From NCBI RefSeq assembly GCF_026343115.1, contig NZ_JAPEMC010000001.1:4979501-5043500 (forward strand): 64,000 nucleotides of DNA, given 5' to 3'. The notes under the pieces are model-generated. The model did no database searches. It was not told where the DNA came from and saw nothing but the letters and a program-made list of their open reading frames with translations. The translations under genes and the position numbers were made by a program. This stretch comes from Streptomyces sp. NBC_00102 (GTDB taxonomy: Bacteria; Actinomycetota; Actinomycetes; Streptomycetales; Streptomycetaceae). Shown piece by piece: positions 43,229 through 51,187 of the stretch (position 1 is its first letter; every line of letters starts with the position of its first letter).

Positions 43229-43266
43229 GTCCATGCCGCACGACGCGGCCGACCCGGGAGAGTCTC

Positions 43267-44574
43267 GTGACCGCACCCGTCACCACATCCGTACACACAT
43301 CCGCGGCGCCCGCCGCCACCCGTCCGGCGCTCGCCGCCACCGATCCCGTGCTCGCCGGGCTGATCGACGCCGAGGAGCGGCTCCAGGCCGACACCCTGCG
43401 GCTCATCCCCAGCGAGAACTACGTTTCGGCCGCCGTCCTCGAAGCATCCGGCACCGTCCTGCAGAACAAGTACTCCGAGGGCTATCCCGGGCGTCGCTAC
43501 TACGAGGGCCAGCAGGTCGTCGATCAGGTCGAGACGCTCGCCGTCGAGCGCGCGAAGGCCGTCTTCGGCATGGAGCACGCCAATGTGCAGCCGTACTCGG
43601 GTTCCCCCGCCAACCTCGCCGTCTACCTGGCATTCTGCGAGCCGGGCGACACCGTCCTCGGGATGAGCCTGCCGATGGGCGGTCACCTCACCCACGGCTG
43701 GGGCGTCTCCGCCACCGGCACCTGGTTCCGTGGGGTCGGTTACGGCGTGCGCCGCGACACCGGCCGGGTCGACCTCGACGAGGTGCGCGACCTGGCCCTC
43801 GCCGAACGCCCGAAGGTCATCTTCTGCGGCGGTACCGCCGTGCCCCGCACCATCGACTTCGCGGGCTTCGCCGAGATCGCCCGCGAGACCGGCGCCGTGC
43901 TCGTCGCCGACATCGCCCACATCGCCGGGCTGATCGCCGGCGGCGCCCACCCCTCGCCGGCGGGGTACGCGGACGTCGTCTCCACCACTACGCACAAGAC
44001 GCTGCGCGGGCCGCGCGGCGCGATGCTGCTCAGCACGGCCGAGCACGCGCGCGCCCTCGACCGGGCGGTCTTCCCGGGTCTCCAGGGCGGGCCGCACAAC
44101 CAGACCACCGCGGCGATCGCGGTCGCGCTCGGCGAGGCCGCGCGCCCCGAGTTCTCCTCCTACGCCCACCAGGTGGTCGCCAACGCCCGCATGCTCGGCG
44201 AAGAACTGGCCGGGCGGGGGTTCGACCTCGTCTCCGGTGGCACCGACAACCACCTCCTCCTGATCGACCTCACCGACAAGGACGTCCCGGGCAAGACCGT
44301 GGCCAAGGCGCTCGACCGTGCGGGCATCGTCGTGAACCACAACTCCGTGCCGTACGACACCCGCAAGCCCTTCGACCCCTCCGGCATCCGCATCGGCACC
44401 CCCGCCCTCACCACACGCGGCGTCCCGGCCTCCGCCATGGCGGACGTGGCCGCCTGGATCGACACCGTGGTCGACGCGGCACGCACCGGCGACGAGGGCG
44501 TGATCGCCAAGGTCCGGTCCGAGGTGAAGGAGTTGATGGACGCCCACCCGGCACCGGGCCTGCCGCTCGCCTGA
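43267..44574 (+). CDS. glyA: Serine hydroxymethyltransferase
   Basis: 435 residues, close to the family length plus a short N-terminal extension. LRLIPSENYVSAAVLEASG is the folate/PLP entrance signature, NKYSEGYPGRRYYEGQQVVD carries the substrate loop, and STTTHKTLRGPRGA holds the PLP lysine. It interconverts serine and glycine and charges tetrahydrofolate with one-carbon units. The GTG at 43267 follows GGGAGAG. The upstream ZTP riboswitch should raise its synthesis when folate is limiting. A second, unregulated glyA may exist elsewhere in the genome. Confidence 0.97.
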   Translation: MTAPVTTSVHTSAAPAATRPALAATDPVLAGLIDAEERLQADTLRLIPSENYVSAAVLEASGTVLQNKYSEGYPGRRYYEGQQVVDQVETLAVERAKAVFGMEHANVQPYSGSPANLAVYLAFCEPGDTVLGMSLPMGGHLTHGWGVSATGTWFRGVGYGVRRDTGRVDLDEVRDLALAERPKVIFCGGTAVPRTIDFAGFAEIARETGAVLVADIAHIAGLIAGGAHPSPAGYADVVSTTTHKTLRGPRGAMLLSTAEHARALDRAVFPGLQGGPHNQTTAAIAVALGEAARPEFSSYAHQVVANARMLGEELAGRGFDLVSGGTDNHLLLIDLTDKDVPGKTVAKALDRAGIVVNHNSVPYDTRKPFDPSGIRIGTPALTTRGVPASAMADVAAWIDTVVDAARTGDEGVIAKVRSEVKELMDAHPAPGLPLA

Positions 44575-44589
44575 CCGCCGATGTCCTGG

Positions 44590-44624
44590 GGCGGTACGGG
44601 TTCCCGAGGGGAGCCCGTACCGCC
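44590..44624 (+). terminator. Terminator after glyA
   Basis: GGCGGTACGGG and CCCGTACCGCC are perfect 11-base arms around a 13-base loop, followed by a short CTTT. Confidence 0.75.
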
Positions 44625-44738
44625 TCGGGCCTTTCAGCGGTCACGGCCGAAAAATCGATACCTTCTCCCGCTTGCCGAAGAACCGTCTCTGCGGCCACTG
44701 TCCAGACAGGCACGAGCCGTCCAGGAAAGAGACACACC

Positions 44739-46052
44739 ATGCACACGAACAACGCCGACGTCGTCGCCGCCCCCGGCACCCCCTCCGGGCACACCGCCGA
44801 CCCCGCCGCACGCTGCCCGTTCCGGCTCGACCCGGAGGGTACGGACATCCAGGGCGAGGCGGCCCGCATCCGCGCGGGCGGACCGGCCACCCGGATCGAA
44901 CTTCCGGAAGGCGTCCCGGCCTGGGCCGTCGCCGACCCGGCCGTCATCACCCGGCTGCTCACCTCCCCGGCCGTCTCCAAGGACGCCGCCCAGCACTGGC
45001 CCGCCTGGATCGACGGCGAGGTCGGGCCCGACTGGTCACTCGCCCTGTGGGTCTCGATACGCAGCATGTTCACGGCGTACGGCCCCGCCCACACCCGGCT
45101 GCGCAAGCTCGTCTCCGGCGCCTTCACCGCCCACCGCACCAAGGCCCTCGCCCCCGTCGTCAGCCGCATCGCCGAGGAACTGCTCGACGAGATCGAGGCG
45201 CTGCCCGAGGGCGAGCCGGTGGACCTGCGCGCCCGGTACGCCGGACCGCTGCCCGCCCGCGTCATCTGCGAGCTGTTCGGCGTACCGCTGGACAGCCGCG
45301 ACCGGCTCTGCACCCTGTTCGACGCCCTGTTCAGCACCGCGACCCCGGCCGATGAGGTACGCGCCCACGCCGGAGAGCTCTACGGAATCCTCCACGGACT
45401 CGTCGCCCTCAAGCGGGAGACCCCCGGCGACGACCTCACCAGCGCCCTGGTCGCCATCCAGCGCGAGGGGCTCGCTTCCGGCGCCCCGGACCCCCTGGAG
45501 GACCAGGAACTCCTCGACACCCTCGTCCACTTCCTGTCGGCCGGGTACGAGACCACCATCAACCTCGTCGACCACGCCGCGCACGCGCTGCTCACCCACC
45601 CCGAGCAGCTCGAACTGATCCGTACCGGCAAGGCCGGATGGGCCGACGCGATCGAGGAGACCCTGCGCTGGGAACCCGCCGCCGCCAACCTCATGCTCCG
45701 GTACGCCGTCGAGGACATCGACCTCGGCGACGTGGTCGTACCGAAGGGCGACGCGATCGTGATGGCCGTCGCCGGCGCGGGCCGCGACCAGGGCGTGCAC
45801 GGACCGGACGCCGACCGGTTCGACCTCACCCGGCCGACCCGCCGCGACCACCTCGCGTTCGGGTACGGCGTCCACCACTGCATCGGAGCGCCCCTGGCCC
45901 GGATGGAGGGCACCACGGCCCTGACCGCGCTCTTCGCCCGGTTCCCCGACCTGGCGCTCGCCGTGCCGTCCTCGTCCCTGCGCCCCGTGAGGTCCTTCAT
46001 CTCCAACGGCCACCAGGAACTCCCCGTCCTGCGGCACGGCCCCGCGGCCTGA
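44739..46052 (+). CDS. Cytochrome P450
   Basis: 437 residues. The bacterial class I pattern is complete: the I-helix AGYETTINLVDHA with Ala-Gly and Thr-Thr, EETLRWEP (ExxR), and the heme loop FGYGVHHCIGAPLAR with the Cys ligand. It is soluble and needs ferredoxin partners from elsewhere. The ATG at 44739 has AGGAAAGAG upstream. It converges with the butyrolactone-synthase gene. In some signalling clusters a P450 hydroxylates the hormone, so a role in shaping the signal is possible but unproven; an unrelated tailoring role is equally compatible. Confidence 0.95.
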   Translation: MHTNNADVVAAPGTPSGHTADPAARCPFRLDPEGTDIQGEAARIRAGGPATRIELPEGVPAWAVADPAVITRLLTSPAVSKDAAQHWPAWIDGEVGPDWSLALWVSIRSMFTAYGPAHTRLRKLVSGAFTAHRTKALAPVVSRIAEELLDEIEALPEGEPVDLRARYAGPLPARVICELFGVPLDSRDRLCTLFDALFSTATPADEVRAHAGELYGILHGLVALKRETPGDDLTSALVAIQREGLASGAPDPLEDQELLDTLVHFLSAGYETTINLVDHAAHALLTHPEQLELIRTGKAGWADAIEETLRWEPAAANLMLRYAVEDIDLGDVVVPKGDAIVMAVAGAGRDQGVHGPDADRFDLTRPTRRDHLAFGYGVHHCIGAPLARMEGTTALTALFARFPDLALAVPSSSLRPVRSFISNGHQELPVLRHGPAA

Positions 46053-46090
46053 CGGCGCGGACACCACCCGCGGCTCCGGGAGACCGGTGG

Positions 46091-46118
46091 CGGACGGACC
46101 GCTGCACGCGGCCGTCCG
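46091..46118. terminator. Hairpin between P450 and the butyrolactone synthase
   Basis: CGGACGG (46091-46097) and CCGTCCG (46112-46118) lie between the convergent genes and can serve both. Confidence 0.55.
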
Positions 46119-46147
46119 GCACAGGCCTCCCGGAACTCAGACGTCCC

Positions 46148-47185
46148 TCACTCCCGTACGCCGACGGGCGCGGCCACTCCCTCCACCACGCTTCGGAACG
46201 CGACCTCCCCGCGCTGCGTCCCGGTCACCTCCACCGCGACCCCGTCCGGGGCGCCGTCCGGAGTCACTTCGCGGGCGTCGATCCAGCACGGCGCGTCGAA
46301 CTCGACGTACCGGGAGGTCCGCATGTCGGTGGTGAGCGGGCGCCACGAACGGACGCCCGCGCCCGCGACGACGGCGTACGCGGCCTGCTGGCTCGCCTCC
46401 ATGATCACGAGCCCCGGCACATGGTCGACCGGGTGGTCCATCAGCGCCGGATTCCCGGTGTCGGCGATCAACTCCCAGCGGTCCGGGCGGTCCGAGACGC
46501 CGAGCACCACCTCGTCCGCCGCGCCCCGCCCGGTCAGTGCCCCGCCGACCGGCGACGGCATGACCCCGGGCCGTGCGGCGAGGAACGGACCACGCAGCCG
46601 CCGGTAGACCCGGTCGGACACCCAGGAGAACCCGGACTCGCTCGTGACGAAGACCCTCCCGCGCTGTTCCAGGGAGATGGCTATGCGCATGCCTCTGCGC
46701 CCCGTCACGGTGCAGACCGCCTCGGCGCGGACCGGCGCCCGGTCGGTCCGGTGGCGGGGGTCGACCGAGTAACGCATGCCGCTCATCAGGAACTGGTACG
46801 CGGAACTGATCCCGAACTCGGTGTGTGCGAGGCTGAGTCCGATCTGTCGCAGTGTCTGCGCGACGAGCATGTGGTGGTGCACACTGCCGAGTGCGGGCTC
46901 GAAGAAGACGTGCCGGCCGGCCCAGTCGACGTCGAGCGTGTACGTGTTCTCGGCGAGCCGGTGATAGCCGCGGATCAGCACGTCGTCCGGCTGGACCCGG
47001 TGGGCGTCCGCCGGGCGGACCGCGGGCGCGTTGCCGGGTACGCCCCTTCCGGGCGCCGGGACCGGGACGGTGGTCTCCGTCCCCGGTGCCGGGACGGCGG
47101 TCTCCGTCCCCGGTGCCGGGACGGTGTTTTCCGTCCCCGGTGCCGGGACGGATGGTGTGTGTTTCTGCTTCACGATGTGGTGCAT
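46148..47185 (-). CDS. AfsA/ScbA-type gamma-butyrolactone biosynthesis protein
   Basis: 345 residues. After a repetitive 45-residue N-terminus with VPAPGTE-type units, two AfsA-type hotdog domains follow (about 55-190 and 215-335). Typical segments are VDWAGRHVFFEPALGSVHHH, FVTSESGFSWVSDRVYRRL, TGNPALMDHPVDHVPGLVIM and YVEFDAPCWID. AfsA joins a beta-ketoacyl chain to dihydroxyacetone phosphate in the first step of making gamma-butyrolactone-type hormones. It starts at an ATG with GGGGGGAG upstream. It is divergent from an ArpA-type receptor, the standard pairing of signal synthase and receptor. No butenolide phosphate reductase lies beside it. Confidence 0.93.
   Translation of the reverse strand: MHHIVKQKHTPSVPAPGTENTVPAPGTETAVPAPGTETTVPVPAPGRGVPGNAPAVRPADAHRVQPDDVLIRGYHRLAENTYTLDVDWAGRHVFFEPALGSVHHHMLVAQTLRQIGLSLAHTEFGISSAYQFLMSGMRYSVDPRHRTDRAPVRAEAVCTVTGRRGMRIAISLEQRGRVFVTSESGFSWVSDRVYRRLRGPFLAARPGVMPSPVGGALTGRGAADEVVLGVSDRPDRWELIADTGNPALMDHPVDHVPGLVIMEASQQAAYAVVAGAGVRSWRPLTTDMRTSRYVEFDAPCWIDAREVTPDGAPDGVAVEVTGTQRGEVAFRSVVEGVAAPVGVRE
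47072..47152 (-). repeat. Three 27-base tandem repeats in the AfsA-type gene
   Basis: Units at 47072-47098, 47099-47125 and 47126-47152 are nearly identical and encode VPAPGTETA-type nonapeptides. Being a multiple of three bases, copy changes keep the frame. Confidence 0.85.
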
Positions 47186-47359
47186 GTGCTCCCCCCAGGG
47201 ATGAATGCGCACGTGATCGGTGGTGTTCGAGTGCGAATACGGAGCGATCCGCCGGGCCCCAAAAGGTCCGGCGGCCAAGGCCGTTGAGGGCGGGGAGCGC
47301 GGCCCGACGCAGGGCCGCCGGCGCCGCCTCAACTGGAGGCCGCCGCGAAGGGTGCCATA

Positions 47360-47383
47360 GAATACGGACCAGCCGGTTTCTTG
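47360..47383. promoter_or_regulatory. ARE-like operator of the butyrolactone receptor
   Basis: GAATACGGACCAGCCGGTTT followed by CTTG matches the autoregulatory-element consensus well (A-W-A-C, two bases, A-C-Y, three bases, C-G-G-T-T-T). It lies 57 bases before the receptor gene. ArpA/ScbR-type proteins bind such sites to repress their own gene and often the synthase gene. A second copy of the left half, GAATACGGA, occurs at about 47235-47243, closer to the synthase gene. Confidence 0.75.
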
Positions 47384-47439
47384 AGGGGAACGTGCCGGAG
47401 ACACTGAGCCCCGTCAGGCGCATCGTCAGGAGATCTCGA

Positions 47440-48147
47440 ATGGCACGGCAGGAGCGCGCGATCAGGACGCGCAACGCAGTACTGACGGCCGCCGCAGCGG
47501 TCTTCGCCGAGCGCGGCTACGAAGCCGCGACGATCCAGGAGATCCTGGAACGGGCCGCGGTGACCAAGGGGGCGCTCTACTTCCACTTCCCCTCCAAGGA
47601 GGATCTGGCGCGAGGCGTCCTGGACCACGCGGTGACCGAGCCGCCGCCCGAACAGCCCCTGAAGCTGCAGTCCTTCGTGGACATGGGGCTGATCCTCGCG
47701 CACCGGCTCCCGAGAGAGCCACTGTTGCGGGGCGCCGCGCGGATTGCCGCCGATCAGAGCAACCAGCGGTTCTTCGGCAAGCCGTGGCACGACTGGGTCC
47801 AGCTGACGAGTCAGCAGATCGTCGCGGCCCAAGGGCAGGGCGAGGTGCTGCCGCACGTCGATCCCGAGCGGACCGCCCAGACGATGGTCGGCTCCTTCAC
47901 CGGCATTCAGCTGATGTCCCAAGCGGCCACCGAGATGGCCGATTTCGAGGAGCGCATCTCCCTCCTCTACGACCTGGTGCTGCCCAGCATCGCGGTGCCC
48001 GGCGTCCTCGGCCGCCTCGACACCCGGCCCGAGCGCGGCGCCCGCGCCTTCGCGGAGGCCCGCGCCGCCGCCGGGGACCACACCCCCGCGGACCCGGGGC
48101 AGCCGGAAACCTTCGGTGCCGACCGGCCCGCCGTGCGCACGGCCTGA
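47440..48147 (+). CDS. ArpA/ScbR-type gamma-butyrolactone receptor (TetR family)
   Basis: 235 residues. The N-terminal TetR domain reads MARQERAIRTRNAVLTAAAA, ERGYEAATIQEILERAAVTK and GALYFHFPSKEDLA, the exact style of butyrolactone receptors. The ligand domain (about 75-200) contains RFFGKPWHDWVQLT with the conserved Trp that closes over the lactone. It should repress target genes until the hormone binds. The ATG at 47440 follows AGGAG. Divergent from the AfsA-type synthase, with an ARE-like site in its promoter; it likely controls both and perhaps distant antibiotic genes. True receptors and pseudo-receptors can be hard to tell apart; its basic pI and synthase neighbour favour a true receptor. 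Confidence 0.92.
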   Translation: MARQERAIRTRNAVLTAAAAVFAERGYEAATIQEILERAAVTKGALYFHFPSKEDLARGVLDHAVTEPPPEQPLKLQSFVDMGLILAHRLPREPLLRGAARIAADQSNQRFFGKPWHDWVQLTSQQIVAAQGQGEVLPHVDPERTAQTMVGSFTGIQLMSQAATEMADFEERISLLYDLVLPSIAVPGVLGRLDTRPERGARAFAEARAAAGDHTPADPGQPETFGADRPAVRTA

Positions 48148-48315
48148 CCCCGAAGCCCCCGGCCCGATCCTCCGGACGCTGTTGGTTCCCACAGCATCCG
48201 GTCCTCCGTACCGGGCCCCCGCGGTCGGCGGGGTTCGTCCGGCATGTCCCGGGTACCCGGAGTGGCGGCGCATCCGCGCTCCGGCAACCATGGGGCACGT
48301 CGAACGGAGAATCAG

Positions 48316-48573
48316 ATGACCGACCGCAGGCCGGAAGGCCCCGCGTACACCGGCGCCTCGGGAAGCCCGCCGCCGGTGCCCGCCGACATGCCCGACCAGC
48401 AGGTGCAGGAGGGCGAGGACGCGCTGGACGTCCCCCCGCCGCCCTGGGCGGAGCAGGAGACCGAGGCAGGCTCCGACGGCGCCGACCCCGACGAGGCCGG
48501 CGCGGGCGCACACACCGCCCGCAACGCGGGCGTCCACCCGGAGCACCCGACCCCGGACGAGTCCACGGGCTGA
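48316..48573 (+). CDS. Small acidic hypothetical protein
   Basis: 85 residues, very rich in Pro, Glu, Asp and Ala and probably disordered. No domain or signal peptide is seen. The ATG at 48316 has CGGAGA upstream and codon use is normal. It follows the receptor gene by 168 bases in the same direction. Function unknown. Confidence 0.6.
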   Translation: MTDRRPEGPAYTGASGSPPPVPADMPDQQVQEGEDALDVPPPPWAEQETEAGSDGADPDEAGAGAHTARNAGVHPEHPTPDESTG

Positions 48574-48713
48574 CCGTCACCCCGCGGCCGGTGTACGGAA
48601 AGCCGGTGGAGTGCCGGGCGCCCGCATGGCAGGCTCGTCCGCCGATGCCGGGACGGCCGTGCATGCGACGGCGTGCGGTGTCCCGGCCGACGACGAGCGT
48701 CCCGGAGGACCGG

Positions 48714-49144
48714 TTGGCATCGATCAAGACGTTCCACGTCACCTTCGACTGCGCGGAACCCGAGCGCGTCGCCCGCTTCTGATGCGCGGTGCTCGGGTAC
48801 GTCGTACCGCCGCCGGAGGGGTACGCCACCTGGGGCGACTACGACCGCTCGCTGCCGCCCGAGCGCCGGGGAGCCGCCTTCGTCCGCACCGATCCCACCG
48901 GCGAGGGGCCGTGGCTGTACTTCCAGCGGGTTCCCGAGGGCCGTTCGTCAAGAACAGGGTCCATCTCGACGTACGGGCCGGCACGGGCCTCGTGGGTGAC
49001 GAGCGCCTGGCCGTACTCGCAGCGGAGTGCGCCCGGCTGGTCGCGCTCGGCGCGGTGTGCGTGCGGGTTGTGCGCGCCGACGGCTTCGACGAGTCCTGCA
49101 TCGCGAGGCAGTACATCGAGGGCAACGAGTTCTGTCTCGACTGA
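48714..49144 (+). pseudogene. Decayed VOC/glyoxalase-family gene
   Basis: A TTG start at 48714 with GGAGG opens LASIKTFHVTFDCAEPERVA, the usual start of this VOC subfamily. After RF a TGA (48780-48782) stands where relatives have TGG (Trp). The same frame goes on with LGYVVPPPEGYATWGDYDRS, LPPERRGAAF and YFQRVPEG. At about 48943-48950 one base is missing, and the next frame continues with VKNRVHLDVRAGTGLVGDER, SCIARQYIEGNEFCLD and the stop at 49142-49144. Two separate lesions make a true pseudogene more likely than error. The intact protein would be a small metalloenzyme or resistance-type binding protein. Confidence 0.88.
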
Positions 49145-49220
49145 GGGGCGGTGCGGGGCGCGCAGGGGCGCTGCGGGGCGCCGGGGACGACCCGGGCGCC
49201 CGGCGCACGAGAAAGGGCCC

Positions 49221-49240
49221 GACCAGCATTTCTGCTGGTC
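49221..49240 (-). terminator. Terminator after tRNA-Arg
   Basis: On the minus strand GACCAGCA, loop GAAA, TGCTGGTC, then GGGCCCTTTCT. An 8-base perfect stem with a GNRA loop, 18 bases past the tRNA. Confidence 0.85.
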
Positions 49241-49258
49241 AGACCCTCTGTCCGGAAG

Positions 49259-49330
49259 TGCCCCCGGCAGGATTCGAACCTGCGCACCCGGCTCCGGAGG
49301 CCGATGCTCTATCCCCTGAGCTACGGGGGC
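49259..49330 (-). tRNA. tRNA-Arg (anticodon CCG)
   Basis: 72 bases without CCA. Acceptor GCCCCCG pairs with CGGGGGC; the D arm has GCTC and GAGC; the anticodon stem TCGGC/GCCGG holds the loop CTCCGGA with anticodon CCG; the T arm is GCAGG-TTCGAAT-CCTGC; the discriminator base is A. All stems are intact. It reads CGG codons. It is a single tRNA with its own terminator. Confidence 0.97.
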
Positions 49331-49512
49331 GTATCGCGGTGTTGCTCTGCGACGGGTGAAACACTACCAGCTCCCGAGGGGTGTCCGTGAACGGGTATTT
49401 CCGCGGCGCCGGGCGATCCGCCGGCCGCCGCGGGTGCGCTGCCGGGCCGGTCCCCGGGGCGGAAGTGGGCAAAACCCGGACGCGGCCCGGGGGGCGCACC
49501 TACTCTCGAAAC

Positions 49513-49929
49513 GTGTCAGGGGCGTACGGCCGCGTGCTTGTTGTGGACGACAACAAGGTCATCCGGCATCTGATCAGGGTCAACCTGGAGCTTGAGGGCT
49601 TCGAGGTCGTGACCGCGTCCGACGGTGTCGAGTGCCTGGACGTCGTGCACCACGTGCGGCCCGATGTGATCACCCTCGACGTGGTGATGCCCCGGCTCGA
49701 CGGCCCCCGGACCGCCGCGCGCCTGCGCGAGGACCCCCGCACCAGCTCCATTCCGGTCGCGATCATCAGCGCCTGCTCCCCGTACGAGGCGGACCGGGGC
49801 GGCGCCTGCGTGGAGGCGTTCCTGGCGAAGCCGTTCGAGCCCAGCGAGCTGGTGCGGCTGGTGAGCCGCCTCGCGCGGGCCCCGCAGCCCTCCGGGGTGG
49901 ACAGCGGCCTGCGCCGCGCGCTGAGCTGA
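49513..49929 (+). CDS. Single-domain response regulator
   Basis: 138 residues, only a receiver domain. LVVDDNKVIRHLIRVNLELE has the acidic pair, VITLDVVMPRLDGP the phospho-acceptor Asp, IISACSP the Ser in place of the usual Thr, and FLAKPFEP the Lys. The GTG start at 49513 lacks a strong ribosome site. With no output domain it must act by protein contact or as a phosphate relay. It stands ahead of the nrtL-lysA block with its own short gap; the kinase that drives it is not in this region. Confidence 0.9.
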   Translation: MSGAYGRVLVVDDNKVIRHLIRVNLELEGFEVVTASDGVECLDVVHHVRPDVITLDVVMPRLDGPRTAARLREDPRTSSIPVAIISACSPYEADRGGACVEAFLAKPFEPSELVRLVSRLARAPQPSGVDSGLRRALS

Positions 49930-50011
49930 CACCGGCACGCGGGCCGCGGCGGATGCCCGCATGGCGAAACGCGGTCGCGGAGGGCCCCCCTCCCTCGCCT
50001 AGGCTGGTCCC

Positions 50012-51157
50012 GTGACCCCCGCCGACCTCTCCAGGACCGTGCTGCACGCCGTGCGCCGCGCGGTCGACGAGGACGCCCTGCGCGTGGCGGTGCCCGCGCG
50101 CGTACGGGTGGAGCGGACGCGGCCCGGCGGCAGCGGGGACTACGCCTGCGCCGTGGCGCTCCAGCTGGCCCGCCCGGCGGCGCTGCCCGCGTACGAGGTC
50201 GCCCGCATCCTCAAGGACCGCATCGCCGCCGAGCCCGGCATCGGGCGGGTCGAGATCACCGGACCCGGCTTCCTCAATCTCACGCTCGACGCCACCGCCG
50301 ACGGTGCCGCGCGGCTCGCCCTCGTGACCGAGGTGGCGGCGCGCGGGACCGGGTACGGCCACGGGACGGCGCTGAGCGGCGAGGAGCCCCTGCTGACGTA
50401 CGCGCCCGAGGTCCGGGCCGCCGTCACCGCCGACGCGGTGGCCGCGCTGCTGCGGTCCCAGGGCGCCGCCCCGCGTACCGCCCCGGCAGGGCCCGCCGAC
50501 CCCGCGTGGAGCGGCCTCGGGGTCGCCGCCGGGACGGGCCCCGGAGCCGCGCGGGCCGACACCGCGGGGACGATCGGCCCGGTGCCCGCCGGTGTTCCTG
50601 CCGCCGAGCTGCTCGTACGCCTCGGGCCCGACGCCGCCCGCTGGGGGCTGCTGCGGGCCGCCGGCCACGACCGGGCCGCGCTCGGCGACGGACTCCTCGT
50701 CCAGAGCGCCGCCAACCCGCTCTTCCTCGTCCGCTACGCCCACGCCCGCGCCCGTGCCGTCCTCAGGGCCGCCCGCGAACTCGGCGTCCGGGTCGCGCCC
50801 GACGCGTACGGGGCGCCCGACGCGTACGGGGCGTCCGACGCGTGCGGGGCGGACGGCCCGGAGCACGAGGCCCCCTTCGGTGAGCCGGCCGCCCTCACGC
50901 TCGCCGCGCTCCTCGCCGACCACCCGGCGGTCCTGCTCGCCGCCGCCCGGCACCGCGCGCCCGACCGGCTCGCGCGTCATCTCGAAGCCGTCGCGCACGC
51001 CTTCTTCGACTTCCACGACGCCTGCCCCCCGCTTCCCGCCGGCGACGAGAAACCCTCGGCCGCCCACCGCTCCCGGCCGGCCCTCGCCGAAGCCGCCGGA
51101 ACGGTGCTGGCCGGCGGCCTGTCCCTGCTCGGTATCAGTGCGCCCGAACATCTTTGA
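50012..51157 (+). CDS. nrtL: ArgS-related anticodon-binding protein (NrtL type)
   Basis: 381 residues. It resembles arginyl-tRNA synthetase without a complete catalytic core: an N-terminal region with ILKDRIAAEPGIGRVEITGPGFLNLTL-type sequence as in ArgS, then a DALR-type helical C-terminal domain (SAANPLFLVRYAHARARAVL to the end). No HIGH motif is visible where ArgS has it, so it is probably not an active synthetase. The role is unknown; tRNA binding is plausible. Three 18-base repeats (50798-50851) encode DAYGAP-type hexapeptides. GTG start at 50012. It lies 30 bases before lysA, so the two are probably co-transcribed. Confidence 0.88.
   Translation: MTPADLSRTVLHAVRRAVDEDALRVAVPARVRVERTRPGGSGDYACAVALQLARPAALPAYEVARILKDRIAAEPGIGRVEITGPGFLNLTLDATADGAARLALVTEVAARGTGYGHGTALSGEEPLLTYAPEVRAAVTADAVAALLRSQGAAPRTAPAGPADPAWSGLGVAAGTGPGAARADTAGTIGPVPAGVPAAELLVRLGPDAARWGLLRAAGHDRAALGDGLLVQSAANPLFLVRYAHARARAVLRAARELGVRVAPDAYGAPDAYGASDACGADGPEHEAPFGEPAALTLAALLADHPAVLLAAARHRAPDRLARHLEAVAHAFFDFHDACPPLPAGDEKPSAAHRSRPALAEAAGTVLAGGLSLLGISAPEHL
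50798..50851 (+). repeat. Three 18-base tandem repeats in nrtL
   Basis: Units at 50798-50815, 50816-50833 (identical) and 50834-50851 (two changes) encode PDAYGA-like hexapeptides and keep the frame. Confidence 0.85.
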
Positions 51158-51187
51158 GAGACCCGAGAGACCCGAGAGAGCCGAACG

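Noticed and set aside
50012..51157. Arginyl-tRNA synthetase (argS)
   Set aside because: It lacks the HIGH motif and is about 200 residues short, so it is the ArgS-related NrtL-type protein.
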